This document shows, piece by piece, positions 45,194 through 54,412 of a DNA stretch of 55,371 nt. The stretch is from Psychromonas algicola (GTDB lineage: Bacteria > Pseudomonadota > Gammaproteobacteria > Enterobacterales > Psychromonadaceae). Position 1 is the first letter of the stretch, and each line of letters begins with the position of its first letter. The DNA lies in NCBI RefSeq assembly GCF_004378355.1, contig NZ_SNUB01000023.1, positions 1 through 55,371 on the forward strand, written 5' to 3'. Below the pieces are notes generated by a model. It did no database searches. It saw only the letters and a program-made list of their open reading frames with translations, and was not told the DNA's origin. The translations under genes and the position numbers were made by a program.

Positions 45194-46546
45194 TTAGAAG
45201 GTGCTTTGTTGTAGCATTTTATGTAATCGCTCTAAAGCAACAGGACTTGCTTTCAAGGTTATACGTATTCCATCTTCTTGATATTGCTCTTCGACAACCA
45301 TCATTTTGCTGTGGATCTCGCCCATAATACCACTCGCGGTATAGGGGATATTAAAACAAGCACCGCACATTCTTTTCTCTAAGAAGTTTTGAATTTCTTT
45401 ATGTACTAACGCGACGTCATTCTTATCACGGGTACTGATTTGTAGCGCGTCAGGATATTCCTCTAATAACGTAAGTTGTTGCTTTTCAGTCAAACAATCG
45501 ACTTTATTAAGTAGTAATAACTTGTTATTAAAGTCGACATTTAATTCACCCAGTACTTGGTCAACAACGGCTAATTGAGAAACGAAGTTTTCGTCCGACG
45601 CATCAACAACATAAAGTAGTAACGAGGCGTCCTTGACTTCTTCTAAGGTTGAGTGAAATGATGCCACTAAATCATGGGGGAGCTTTTTTATAAAACCGAC
45701 GGTATCAGATATTAAGATACGCGGTTGTGTTACTGGTTGTAAAGTTCTTACCGTGGTGTCTAAGGTGGCAAACAGTTTATCTTCCACTAATACTTCAGAA
45801 TCGGTTAGCGCACGCATTAATGATGATTTACCTGCATTGGTGTAACCAACCAATGCGACACAAAGTTGCTCGATACGACCACTGCGTCGACCTTGCATTT
45901 CTTTTTGTAGTTTCTTTAATTCTTTTTTAATATCTGCGATTTTATCGCGAATACGACGGCGATTAACTTCAAAAGCAGTTTCACCTATCCAGCGACCTTT
46001 TTGACGTTCTCGGTCACCACTATTTTCATCTCTGATTCGTGGTGTTAGGTAGTTAAGTCGTGCAATTTCTACTTGTAATTTAGCAGTACGAGTACGTGCG
46101 TGTTTACTGAATATTTCGATAATAACGCGAGTACGATCGTAAACTTCTACACCTAATGCGGCTTCAACATTATGTAATTGGTTTGGACTTAATTCACAAT
46201 CAAAAATAACTACATTCGCTTGCTCTTTAATATCATCGCTTGCGAGCAGTTCATTAAGTTCTGTTTGGTCAAATTCTACATCGTTATTTTCAGCGCCTTC
46301 TTCAATAGGCTCTGCTTCGCCAGTTAATGCTGCTAGCTCTTCGAGTTTACCTGAGCCTAATACCGATAATTGTTTAGTAGATCGTTGGCGTTGGGTTTTA
46401 CTTCCCACCACAGTAAAACCTAATGTATTTACTAAACGTGCTAGTTCAGATAACGATTCATCGACTTCTTGTTGGGTGACGTTAGGAGTGCGGATGGAAA
46501 TTAATAATGCGCGTGTAATAAATTCTTCAGTGGTTGCGATTGTCAT
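45194..46546 (-). CDS. hflX: HflX-family GTPase, divergent paralogue
   Basis: 450 residues. N-terminal HflX domain (LLISIRTPNVTQQEVDESLSEL), with an acidic insert of about 30 residues around EGAENNDVEFDQTEL, a long helical linker (RIRDKIADIKKELKKLQKEM), then the G domain: G1 GYTNAGKSS, G3 DTVGF, G4 NKVD. The family signature GGxGPGE is changed to GRWIGETAFEVNRRR. HflX splits stalled or hibernating ribosomes. It is not beside hfq or hflKC, so it is probably a second copy with its own role. Confidence 0.85.
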   Translation of the reverse strand: MTIATTEEFITRALLISIRTPNVTQQEVDESLSELARLVNTLGFTVVGSKTQRQRSTKQLSVLGSGKLEELAALTGEAEPIEEGAENNDVEFDQTELNELLASDDIKEQANVVIFDCELSPNQLHNVEAALGVEVYDRTRVIIEIFSKHARTRTAKLQVEIARLNYLTPRIRDENSGDRERQKGRWIGETAFEVNRRRIRDKIADIKKELKKLQKEMQGRRSGRIEQLCVALVGYTNAGKSSLMRALTDSEVLVEDKLFATLDTTVRTLQPVTQPRILISDTVGFIKKLPHDLVASFHSTLEEVKDASLLLYVVDASDENFVSQLAVVDQVLGELNVDFNNKLLLLNKVDCLTEKQQLTLLEEYPDALQISTRDKNDVALVHKEIQNFLEKRMCGACFNIPYTASGIMGEIHSKMMVVEEQYQEDGIRITLKASPVALERLHKMLQQSTF

Positions 46547-46763
46547 GTTTTACTCATTGCTTAAAATGCTATGCCATGCATCCTACGCGTTTGTGTCTAG
46601 CTTATATATGTATTTCGCTTTTACTGTTTGTAATGGTGGGAATTTGGTTATGATCTATGTTTTAAGCCTCGAGCATTGGGTTTTATCATTGTATTTGAAT
46701 ACTTACTTCATCGATTTTTATTAAGCTGATATTAGCATTCCCAGGTATCGGAATTATTTAAGC

Positions 46764-47633
46764 TTAATTAATAGAAATGCCCCAAAAGCTTATTTCGGTT
46801 TTGTAAGGTATTTCTACCGCGTTATCTATTAATTGATCAACTAAACGCGCGTAGTTATCCATTTTGTGCGCATTTAGGTTTTCTTCATCTGGTATCGATG
46901 AAGTAAATTTAGTTGCACGTAACATGCTTTTAATACCATTGGTTTGAGAGTATTCGCTGTTATCTAACAAAATAACTTCTTCACCAATATGCCAATAAAT
47001 ATCTAACTCTTTTATTTGCATTGGGCTAAGTGGCGGTACTAATGGCACAATATCTTTTGCAGTGACGATTCTTGTTAAAGGTAAATCACTGAATTTTTCT
47101 GCACCAGCTACATTAGTGACTTTAGGTTGTCCGAAAGTGATGATTTGTGACAGATTGTAATCATCTTGTGTTAAGTACATTGAAAGTATGACAGCAATTG
47201 CTCCGCCTAAACTATGGCCCGTTGTTTGAATAGGCATATCATCAGCTAGGTAAGGTTTTACATCTTGGTAAATTGCTCGCGCTGCTGAAGCAAAACCTTG
47301 ATGCAATATAATGCCCAGTTTTGCATCTGCTTGTAATGCTAAATCAATATCAACCATGGCATTTTGTAGATTAGCTGTACCGCGAATTGCGATAGTCTGC
47401 ACACCGTTAGATTGAGTTAAAAAATAACTCACTTGAGATTCAGGAAGGGTGGTTTGATGTACTAGCTGTATTTCTTTTGCTTGCATTGCTGCTTTAAGTT
47501 CATCAGTCTCTAAATAGGTTGCATTAGCAAGTGTCGCTTGGGTTTTAATGGCTGAGAAATTTTGCGCTGCAAGCACTGTTTGCATTGAGCTTGTGAAAAT
47601 AAGTGAAGTAAAAATAATGAAGTATTTAAGCAT
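46764..47633 (-). CDS. Exported class 3 lipase family protein
   Basis: 289 residues. Signal peptide LKYFIIFTSLIFTSSMQTVLA. Lipase_3 domain: IAIRGTANLQNAMVDIDL (oxyanion region), TGHSLGGAIAVIL with the Ser nucleophile, ITFGQPKVTN, the Asp in TAKDIVPLVPP and a late His in NAHKMDNY. Likely a secreted or periplasmic esterase or phospholipase. Confidence 0.88.
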   Translation of the reverse strand: MLKYFIIFTSLIFTSSMQTVLAAQNFSAIKTQATLANATYLETDELKAAMQAKEIQLVHQTTLPESQVSYFLTQSNGVQTIAIRGTANLQNAMVDIDLALQADAKLGIILHQGFASAARAIYQDVKPYLADDMPIQTTGHSLGGAIAVILSMYLTQDDYNLSQIITFGQPKVTNVAGAEKFSDLPLTRIVTAKDIVPLVPPLSPMQIKELDIYWHIGEEVILLDNSEYSQTNGIKSMLRATKFTSSIPDEENLNAHKMDNYARLVDQLIDNAVEIPYKTEISFWGISIN

Positions 47634-47773
47634 TTTATTATGGATAACCTAGCAACTAGAAAGCGGTCATACTACTAAATAACCGCTTCTACTGACAGTT
47701 TTTTATATACTTTATAAAAATAGTATTTTGACTATATTTTAAAATATCAGTTAAAACTTTAAAGCAGTATTAC

Positions 47774-48277
47774 TTACTTTATTAGTACTGAGAGTACTTG
47801 CTGTGTATTTAGATTATTACTTTTGGCTATATTCATCACGGTTTGATCTATAGATAACACCACAATCCCTTCAGCTTCTAAGCGTTGGGTAAGCGTATCT
47901 GGCGTAACTTCTGACAATTGCGCAATCATAGTAATGGGAGCTGATTTTAATAACTCTGTGGTTTTGACTCCCATTTTATTGTGCTTCCCACCGCCATTAA
48001 TATTGCTATTACCTAAAGTGAAAAATGAAAGGGCTGTCAGAACAATAAATAATCCAATCACAGCGAGTGGAATTGGTTTTTTAAAATAGCTAAGCATGGG
48101 ACGCCAATTGATCACAAGATGCATTGCCACACCAAGAATTAAAAACCAACTTAAATACTCATGTGCGGGTTTCATCATCCCAATATTCCAATGGAAAAAT
48201 AAAATAACACCACTAAGAGCAGAGATAATAAACGAGCCGATAGTAATGGGTGTTGCCCAACTGCGTAAATTAAACAT
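47774..48277 (-). CDS. DUF4405 membrane protein
   Basis: 167 residues. Three membrane segments with His residues suited to haem (HWNIGMMKPAHEYLSW, GVAMHLVINWRPM), as in cytochrome b-like DUF4405 proteins, then a periplasmic or cytoplasmic tail of about 65 residues (SEVTPDTLTQRLEAEGI) that resembles a small helical binding domain. Single gene. Confidence 0.82.
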   Translation of the reverse strand: MFNLRSWATPITIGSFIISALSGVILFFHWNIGMMKPAHEYLSWFLILGVAMHLVINWRPMLSYFKKPIPLAVIGLFIVLTALSFFTLGNSNINGGGKHNKMGVKTTELLKSAPITMIAQLSEVTPDTLTQRLEAEGIVVLSIDQTVMNIAKSNNLNTQQVLSVLIK

Positions 48278-48512
48278 GGAAGAACCCTCGTGTTCGTTAA
48301 TAAAAGTAGATTAACTCTAGCTTAGAACGGGAGTGTAAATTTTATCCTAGATTGCATTTTTATTATTTAATTTTAAATAAATACAAAATCTCATTGCTAA
48401 ATTTATTTAATTTAAACTCGAATGGTTAATATTTTAACTGATTGATAATTATTGCTTTTAAGGTGAGAGGAGATGCGCTATATATTTATTTTAATCGCTG
48501 ATTTAAAGAGCC

Positions 48513-49466
48513 CTATAGGCGCAGTGGAGTAATGTTTGTCCAATCGCCATTTTCTTTTTCTGCTAATGCAAATTTAAAGGCGTAACCGAGCTGGCCTGTT
48601 TTCATTCTTAGATCAGTGGCTACTAATTTACCTTCAATATCTTGCAAGCGAATAAAACCATTAGTAAACCAATTCAATGACGTTAAAGCAGAATTCGGTT
48701 TATCAATCATGCTATAACCTAGATCTTGTGGGGCAGAAATCTGTAAAGTATTAGTGAATATATTAACCTGTACATCGTAGTAAACACCTTGATCAATCAC
48801 GATGGCACCCCACCAGTTTAAGCTTGGATATAAGGGCGAAATAAATATTTTATTGGTTGCGATATTATTACCGTGAAGGGCGGTTTCAATTTTATTTAAG
48901 GTGAGTGTTTGTAACCACAACCCAAGTAATAAATAACCGCTACTTATTATTAAACCAATATGGTTGATTCGTCTTGCGGTTTGCGTTTTTTTATCTGCTT
49001 GTGCAGTGGAGTTTTTACTATTTCGCCATAAATAAACACAGCCAATCAATAGCGGTAATGTATATAAAGGATCAATCGCAAAAATAGAAGCGATAGAAAT
49101 AGGATGAGTGGTTAGTGGCCAAAATAACTGTGTACCATAACTGGTAAAAGCATCAAGTATAGGATGAGTGGTTAAAGGTAAACACGTTAACCAAAATAAC
49201 CGTTGGCTTGAAATAACATTAGTTTTGAACTTTAACTTCAATAATAAGCAGCAAATAAAAGCTAAGGGGAATAAAATAAACAAAGAGTGGGAAAAGCTAC
49301 GGTGCTCGGTAAATCGAGTGACTACATCGCTGGCAGGAACAAAAATATCCAGATCAGGTAAGGTCGCTAATACCGCACCAATAACCAGTGCGCTACGTCC
49401 CAATTGTTTGTGAGCGATCGCTCCCGCAATACCTGCACCTAATACAATCTGCGTAATTGAGTCCAT
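48513..49466 (-). CDS. YdjM/DUF457-type membrane metal-dependent hydrolase
   Basis: 317 residues. MDSITQIVLGAGIAGAIAHKQLG start, LPDLDIFVP, then HRSFSHSLF and a later HPILDAFTSYG: the conserved His/Asp set of the YbcI/YdjM family, between membrane segments. E. coli YdjM is part of the SOS regulon. The C-terminal third is an extra soluble domain with a WWGAIVIDQGVYYDV strand region. Confidence 0.85.
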   Translation of the reverse strand: MDSITQIVLGAGIAGAIAHKQLGRSALVIGAVLATLPDLDIFVPASDVVTRFTEHRSFSHSLFILFPLAFICCLLLKLKFKTNVISSQRLFWLTCLPLTTHPILDAFTSYGTQLFWPLTTHPISIASIFAIDPLYTLPLLIGCVYLWRNSKNSTAQADKKTQTARRINHIGLIISSGYLLLGLWLQTLTLNKIETALHGNNIATNKIFISPLYPSLNWWGAIVIDQGVYYDVQVNIFTNTLQISAPQDLGYSMIDKPNSALTSLNWFTNGFIRLQDIEGKLVATDLRMKTGQLGYAFKFALAEKENGDWTNITPLRL

Positions 49467-49676
49467 AACAATCCTGTTTCGACATATAAAAATTGCGAGT
49501 TATCATTTTCGATAAAATAAAGACCGTTTATGAAGACTAAAAATTTCACTTACCAAGGATTGAATAAACTCTATTTTCAATTATTAAAAACATACTTAAT
49601 TTATTTTATAAAAGCTTTACCTCAATTCCCTTTCAATATGTAATACCTACCTGATTTAGTTACATTGGAATACTGC

Positions 49677-50249
49677 GTGAGCATACAAGAAACACTTAAG
49701 CAGCAAAGCGATAAATTAATAAGAGTTGTTTTATTTGGTCCTGAAAGCACGGGAAAGACCACTTTATCTAGACAACTTGCTGCACATTACAATACCGTTT
49801 GGGCACCTGAGTTTTTACGTGAATTTGCACAAGAAAAATGGGATAAGCACCAAAAGGTATGTGAACCGAAGGATATAATCCGGATTGCACAAGGGCAAAT
49901 ACGCTTAGAAAATGAAGCATCGAAAAGTGCGCATAAAATACTTATTTGCGACACTGATTTATTAGAAACAAAAGTGTATGCGGAAGCTTACTTTGAAGGT
50001 TTTGAATTGCCTGAATTAAATCAAGCCATTACTAATAATCACTATGACTTATATTGCTTAACCTATATTGATACTCCTTGGGAGGCAGACGATTTACGTG
50101 ACAGACCTGAGTTGCGAGAGCAAATGTTTACGCAATTTGAAAATGCCTTGATAACACACAAGAAGAATTACTTGTTGCTAAAAGGGGATAAAGAAACACG
50201 ATTAAAAAATGCAATTCGCTATATTGATGAGTTACTTACTGAAAAATAG
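49677..50249 (+). CDS. NadR-type nicotinamide riboside kinase-like ATPase
   Basis: 190 residues from GTG 49677 (GGAA 6 bases upstream); a TTG at 49665 is an alternative. Walker A FGPESTGKTTLSRQL, a conserved EFLREFAQEKW, ICDTDLLETKVYAEAYF (Walker B-like, nucleoside site) and IDTPWEADDLRDRPELREQ (lid) agree with the C-terminal kinase domain of NadR. The N-terminal repressor and adenylyltransferase domains are absent. Phosphorylates nicotinamide riboside by inference. Confidence 0.8.
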   Translation: MSIQETLKQQSDKLIRVVLFGPESTGKTTLSRQLAAHYNTVWAPEFLREFAQEKWDKHQKVCEPKDIIRIAQGQIRLENEASKSAHKILICDTDLLETKVYAEAYFEGFELPELNQAITNNHYDLYCLTYIDTPWEADDLRDRPELREQMFTQFENALITHKKNYLLLKGDKETRLKNAIRYIDELLTEK

Positions 50250-50266
50250 TAACTAATGACAACATG

Positions 50267-50305
50267 CACCATGATAAGCAACTCAATGTATTGCTTATCA
50301 TGGTG
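50267..50305. terminator. Bidirectional terminator, 15-bp perfect stem
   Basis: CACCATGATAAGCAA (50267-50281) pairs with TTGCTTATCATGGTG (50291-50305) between convergent genes. Confidence 0.8.
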
Positions 50306-50311
50306 CCGCAA

Positions 50312-50896
50312 TTAATAACGTTGCCACACCAATAGAAAGTTATTGGCAGGCATACTGATTTTCTCCACCAAACGAAGCCCTGTTGCCCATTGCGTTAATT
50401 CATTAATATCTCGAATACCGCCACAACCTTCATTTGCTAAATGTAAATCAAATTCGCGATTGCCTTCACTGGTATATTTCCCATCAATATTAAACGGGCC
50501 ATATTGGCAAAATAGCCCGCCTTTTTGTAGATTCGCAGCAATCGTCTCCATCATCAGTTTGGCGTGATGCTTTTGCATAATATGCGTGGTATTGGCTGTA
50601 AAAACTGCATCCATCTCAATCGCTGGCCAAGATTGTTCGCCAAACAGAAACTCGATAGGGGAGTGTAAATTCTGACTAGGGGACTCTTCAATCCATGCGT
50701 TAATACTCGCGTGATTCGTTTTCGCATCGCTAGTATGCCAATTGATATGTGCTAAGTGTTTTGCAAAAAACACGGCATGTTGTCCAGTACCCGAACCAAT
50801 TTCCAATACTCGTTGGCGGTCCTTAAATAAGCGAAAAAGTTGCTCTAAAATAGGTTGTTGGTTACGTTCACAAGAACCAGAAAATTGTTTTGTCAT
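50312..50896 (-). CDS. DUF938 SAM-dependent methyltransferase
   Basis: 194 residues. N-terminal CERNQQPILEQL, SAM motif VLEIGSGTGQHAVFFA, then AVFTANTTHIM and GLFCQYGPFNIDGKYTSEGN. All are typical of DUF938. Substrate unknown; homologues are often single genes, as here. Confidence 0.9.
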   Translation of the reverse strand: MTKQFSGSCERNQQPILEQLFRLFKDRQRVLEIGSGTGQHAVFFAKHLAHINWHTSDAKTNHASINAWIEESPSQNLHSPIEFLFGEQSWPAIEMDAVFTANTTHIMQKHHAKLMMETIAANLQKGGLFCQYGPFNIDGKYTSEGNREFDLHLANEGCGGIRDINELTQWATGLRLVEKISMPANNFLLVWQRY

Positions 50897-51619
50897 GCTT
50901 ATTCTCTTTTGTATTAAGGATTTTATTAAAAGGTATTTTAAGCGGGTTTAGCAACTTGTGACTAGTATTTTTATTGATGGGTGGTTCATGTCTATTTCTC
51001 TTTGAGGCGTAGGATTCATCCTGCTTTTTATATTTAAATAAAAAAATAGGATTATTAGCGTTAACTTATTAATAGTATTTTGTTTATGAGTTGGCTGGCC
51101 AATACTTTGTTATTTGTAAAGTAACTCGTCTGCGCTCGTCGGAACATTTAGATTGTTAATAACAGTATTTTCGCCCTGTCGGCGACTTTAGTTTCTCTTG
51201 GCTAGAAGAGAAACTAAGCAAAGAGACTGAAAAGAATACGCAAAGCTTAATCCGTTCGGGAGAGTTTGATGTAGGCTCATTGAGTATCGATTTAATTTTT
51301 AATGGATTGATATAATTAACTTCAGTGAGTGGATATCCACTATTTCGTCCATATATGTCCAAGACTTTAATTACTTCAACAATAAATCAATTCGTTAAAA
51401 ATAACACTGCTAAGTTGAGTTGCTGAATGAGTGAAACTATTGTTCGGATATGCAGTCTGAAAGTCTGTGTTGCAGTAAACATATACTTAGAGTTAAAACA
51501 TTATTCTCATAAAAAAGAAACTGTTACGCAACAATTCGTCGTCAATAAACATAAAATTGACTGGCTTCACTATGCTATTATCTTTGTTCATTTTATTTTT
51601 AACCTGATAAGGTCTTACT
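50897..51619. other. Repeat-containing intergenic region upstream of mrcB
   Basis: 723 bases without a credible gene. It holds the terminator-like TAGGATTCATCCTGC hairpin near 51008, the partial structured repeat (copy D), and an AT-rich promoter region for mrcB (51540-51600). An open frame at 51427-51642 runs into mrcB and looks spurious. Confidence 0.55.
51125..51265 (+). repeat. Structured dispersed repeat, copy D (truncated)
   Basis: CTCGTCTGCGCTCGTC, TTTTCGCCCTGTCGGCGAC and hairpin I as a perfect 12-bp stem with its own arm sequence, TTAGTTTCTCTT (51188-51199)/AAGAGAAACTAA (51206-51217). Then GCAAAGAGACTG and a piece like the interior of copy B (AATACGCAAAGCTTAATCCG). Stem II, hairpin IV and the tail are missing. 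Confidence 0.8.
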
Positions 51620-53872
51620 GTGTTTCATCAATTTATTACTAAATTACGAATACCATTTTTGATCTTGATATTGGTTTCTGTTGCTATTCTTCTGTATTTA
51701 AATTCCCTTGTTAATTCGACTTTTAAAGATAAACAATGGTCTGTGGCGTCTACCGTTTACGCTCGACCTTTAGAGCTATATGTCGGGTTACCACTCAGTT
51801 TGAGCGATTTACGAAAAGAGATGACGCTGCTTGGCTACCATTTTGTCAACAATGTTGATCAACCCGGTGAAGCGTTAATTAATCAAAATCAAATGACTAT
51901 TTTCATTCCTCAATTTCAATTCAGTGATGAATTAGCTGCCGCACAAAAAATAAAAATCACCTTGAATAAAGGCGTTATTTCAACACTAGAAAGTCAATAT
52001 AACGATGCTTTAGTGCGTTTGCAGCCGCTCGTTATTGGGGGAATTTATCCATCGCATAATGAAGACCGATTATTAGTGCAGCTTGCGGATGTGCCAGTTT
52101 CTTTACAAGAAATGCTAGTGGCAGTTGAAGATAAAGACTTTTATGACCATTACGGTATTTCACTGCGTGGTATTGCACGAGCAGTGGTGACTAATATTAA
52201 AAAAGGTGGTTTTTCACAGGGCGCATCAACCTTAACGCAGCAATTAATTAAAAACTATTACCTCACGCCAGAGCGCACGCTAATTCGTAAAGCGCAGGAA
52301 GCGCTGATGGCCATGTTACTAGAATTACATGCAAGCAAAGCGGATATTTTAGAAGGGTATATGAATGAAATATACCTCGGACAAGATGGGCCGCGTGCCA
52401 TTCATGGTTTTGGTTTAGCGAGTCAATATTATTTTAAAAAAGATCTGATGGATTTATCGCTTTCGCAACAAGCATTGTTAGTCACACTAGTACGTGGTGC
52501 AAGTTACTATAATCCATGGCGTAACCCTGAACGTGCATTAAAACGTCGTAATTTGGTGTTAGATATTGCTGTGAGAGAAAACCGCCTTGATGCAAATCTT
52601 GCTGAGTTGGCCAAGCAAGCACCACTAGAAATTGGTGACCGTACAGCGAGCAGTAACAAACGTTATCCTGCTTATTTAGATCTAGTGCGCAGACAGCTAC
52701 AAAATGATTATAAAGCTGAGGATTTAAGTTCTGATGGGCTGTCTATTTTTACTCATTTTAATCCATTAATTCAAGAAACGGCTGAATCTAGTTTAGTGAA
52801 AGCGATCGAAAAACATAAACAATCTGATCCTAATTCAAATCTGCAAGGTGCTGTGATTGTTACGCAACCTAATACAGGTGCGGTTACTGCTATTGTAGGT
52901 GGTACAAACACGCGTTATTCAGGGTTTAACCGTGCTATTGATGCGAGCCGACAAATTGGTTCGTTAATGAAACCAGCAGTATATTTAACGGCGCTGGAAA
53001 AAAACGACCAATATACTTTGGCGACGCTAATAAGTGATGCACCTTACGAGCAAGTATTGGATAGTGGCGATGTTTGGGCGCCTAAAAATTATGATTTAAA
53101 AGATCATGGTGATGTACTTTTATATAAAGCATTAGCACGTTCTTATAATCAAGCCACTGCGCGTTTAGCGAATGATGTTGGTTTAGATAATATATTATCC
53201 ACTATCAAACGACTTGGCGTTGAAAGTGATATTCCTGCATTGCCTGCGATTACATTAGGCGCTGCAGAATTGAGTCCGCTTGAGGTCGCTAATATGTATC
53301 AAACGATTTCGTCTGGTGGGTTTTATACGCCATTGTTAGCAATTAGTTCTGTAGTCGATAACCACGGCGAAGTGTTAACAAGCTATCCGATTGATATACA
53401 AAAACGCTTTGATTCTGGTGCCGTTTATACCTTACGCCATGCTTTACAAGCAGTGACACACGAAGGTTCAGCTAAAGCGTTACAATGGTTATTACCTGAC
53501 TTTGCGGTAGCGGGTAAAACAGGAACAAGTAACGATTTACGAGACAGTTGGTTTGCAGGCTTTTCAGATGACATGCAAGCCGTTGTTTGGCTTGGGCGAG
53601 ATGATAACCAACCAATGGGATTGACTGGATCAAGTGGTGCGTTGCGCGTTTGGGCGGATATTTTTAAAGCGCGTGCTCATCAACCTTTACAGAATATTCC
53701 GCCTAAAAATATCTCGCTCAGTTGGGTTGACGGCGAAACTGGAGTCGGTAGTCAAGATAGTTGCAGCAATGCCATTCCACTGCCTTTTGTAAATGGTAGT
53801 GAACCCACAGAAGAAATACGTTGCAAAACGTCGGATAAAGTCATCGACTGGTTCCGTCAGCTAATCAACTAA
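51620..53872 (+). CDS. mrcB: Penicillin-binding protein 1b
   Basis: 750 residues from GTG 51620 (AAGG upstream). One N-terminal membrane anchor, a UB2H-like domain (LPLSLSDLRKEMTLLGYH), the glycosyltransferase domain (AVEDKDFYDHYGISLRGIARA, GASTLTQQLIKNYYL) and the transpeptidase with SLMK (nucleophile Ser), SYN and KTGT. Polymerises and cross-links peptidoglycan. Shorter than the E. coli protein by about 90 residues, mainly at the cytoplasmic N-terminus. A TPR lipoprotein gene follows 13 bases later. Confidence 0.95.
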   Translation: MFHQFITKLRIPFLILILVSVAILLYLNSLVNSTFKDKQWSVASTVYARPLELYVGLPLSLSDLRKEMTLLGYHFVNNVDQPGEALINQNQMTIFIPQFQFSDELAAAQKIKITLNKGVISTLESQYNDALVRLQPLVIGGIYPSHNEDRLLVQLADVPVSLQEMLVAVEDKDFYDHYGISLRGIARAVVTNIKKGGFSQGASTLTQQLIKNYYLTPERTLIRKAQEALMAMLLELHASKADILEGYMNEIYLGQDGPRAIHGFGLASQYYFKKDLMDLSLSQQALLVTLVRGASYYNPWRNPERALKRRNLVLDIAVRENRLDANLAELAKQAPLEIGDRTASSNKRYPAYLDLVRRQLQNDYKAEDLSSDGLSIFTHFNPLIQETAESSLVKAIEKHKQSDPNSNLQGAVIVTQPNTGAVTAIVGGTNTRYSGFNRAIDASRQIGSLMKPAVYLTALEKNDQYTLATLISDAPYEQVLDSGDVWAPKNYDLKDHGDVLLYKALARSYNQATARLANDVGLDNILSTIKRLGVESDIPALPAITLGAAELSPLEVANMYQTISSGGFYTPLLAISSVVDNHGEVLTSYPIDIQKRFDSGAVYTLRHALQAVTHEGSAKALQWLLPDFAVAGKTGTSNDLRDSWFAGFSDDMQAVVWLGRDDNQPMGLTGSSGALRVWADIFKARAHQPLQNIPPKNISLSWVDGETGVGSQDSCSNAIPLPFVNGSEPTEEIRCKTSDKVIDWFRQLIN

Positions 53873-53885
53873 AGAGGCCTGAATA

Positions 53886-54314
53886 ATGAATTATTACAAA
53901 ATTGCTATTGTTGCTGGTTTATCTTGTTTTTTAGTTGCCTGTTCTACTAAACCTATTACGACAGCACCAGAAAAAACAGAACCTACAGCACCTAGCTCAA
54001 TCCTTAACCCAACTGACGGAATTGATAATACGGTAAAGGGAAATTCTGCACTAGGCTCACTATTAACGCTCGCTGAACTGCAAGAAAACAAGGGAAATTT
54101 ACAAGGAGCGACAAGGCTTTTAGAACGTGCGATTAGGATTTCTCCTCGCAACCCTGAGATATATTTACGACTAGCAGAACTCAGTTATCGTCAAGGTAAG
54201 AATGGACAAGCACAGTCATTCGCTGAAAAAGCCCTTAGCTTAAATCCGAATCAATCATTAACGCAACAAGCTGAGTTGTTATTAGAGAAGATCAGCCTAC
54301 AAAGCTTGTATTAA
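53886..54314 (+). CDS. TPR lipoprotein co-transcribed with mrcB
   Basis: 142 residues. Signal peptide with lipobox LVACST (Cys at about 19), a Pro/Thr-rich linker (ITTAPEKTEPTAPSS), then two to three TPR repeats (ARLLERAIRISPRNPEIYLRLAELSYRQGK, then AEKALSLNP). Serine after the Cys suggests outer-membrane sorting. Operon with mrcB: a candidate outer-membrane partner of PBP1b, doing the job LpoB does in E. coli but unrelated in fold. Inference from context only. Confidence 0.8.
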   Translation: MNYYKIAIVAGLSCFLVACSTKPITTAPEKTEPTAPSSILNPTDGIDNTVKGNSALGSLLTLAELQENKGNLQGATRLLERAIRISPRNPEIYLRLAELSYRQGKNGQAQSFAEKALSLNPNQSLTQQAELLLEKISLQSLY

Positions 54315-54316
54315 AA

Positions 54317-54385
54317 AGAACAGGGCACCCATCGACTTTAAATTGCAAGATATTGATTTTATTGTATTCAACTATTGAGTGTCCA
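54317..54385. repeat. REP-like GGGCACCC motif beside the right cassette locus
   Basis: AGGGCACCCATCGACTTT and, about 50 bases on, TATTGAGTGTCC in inverted-like arrangement. The first part matches the motif at 4466-4487 beside the left array end. Confidence 0.45.
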
Positions 54386-54412
54386 ATACTTTTCTTCCAG
54401 TTGATTAGCTTG

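Noticed and set aside
51427-51642. Open frame of 71 codons upstream of mrcB
   Set aside because: Crosses into the mrcB start in another frame, has low-complexity composition and no ribosome site.
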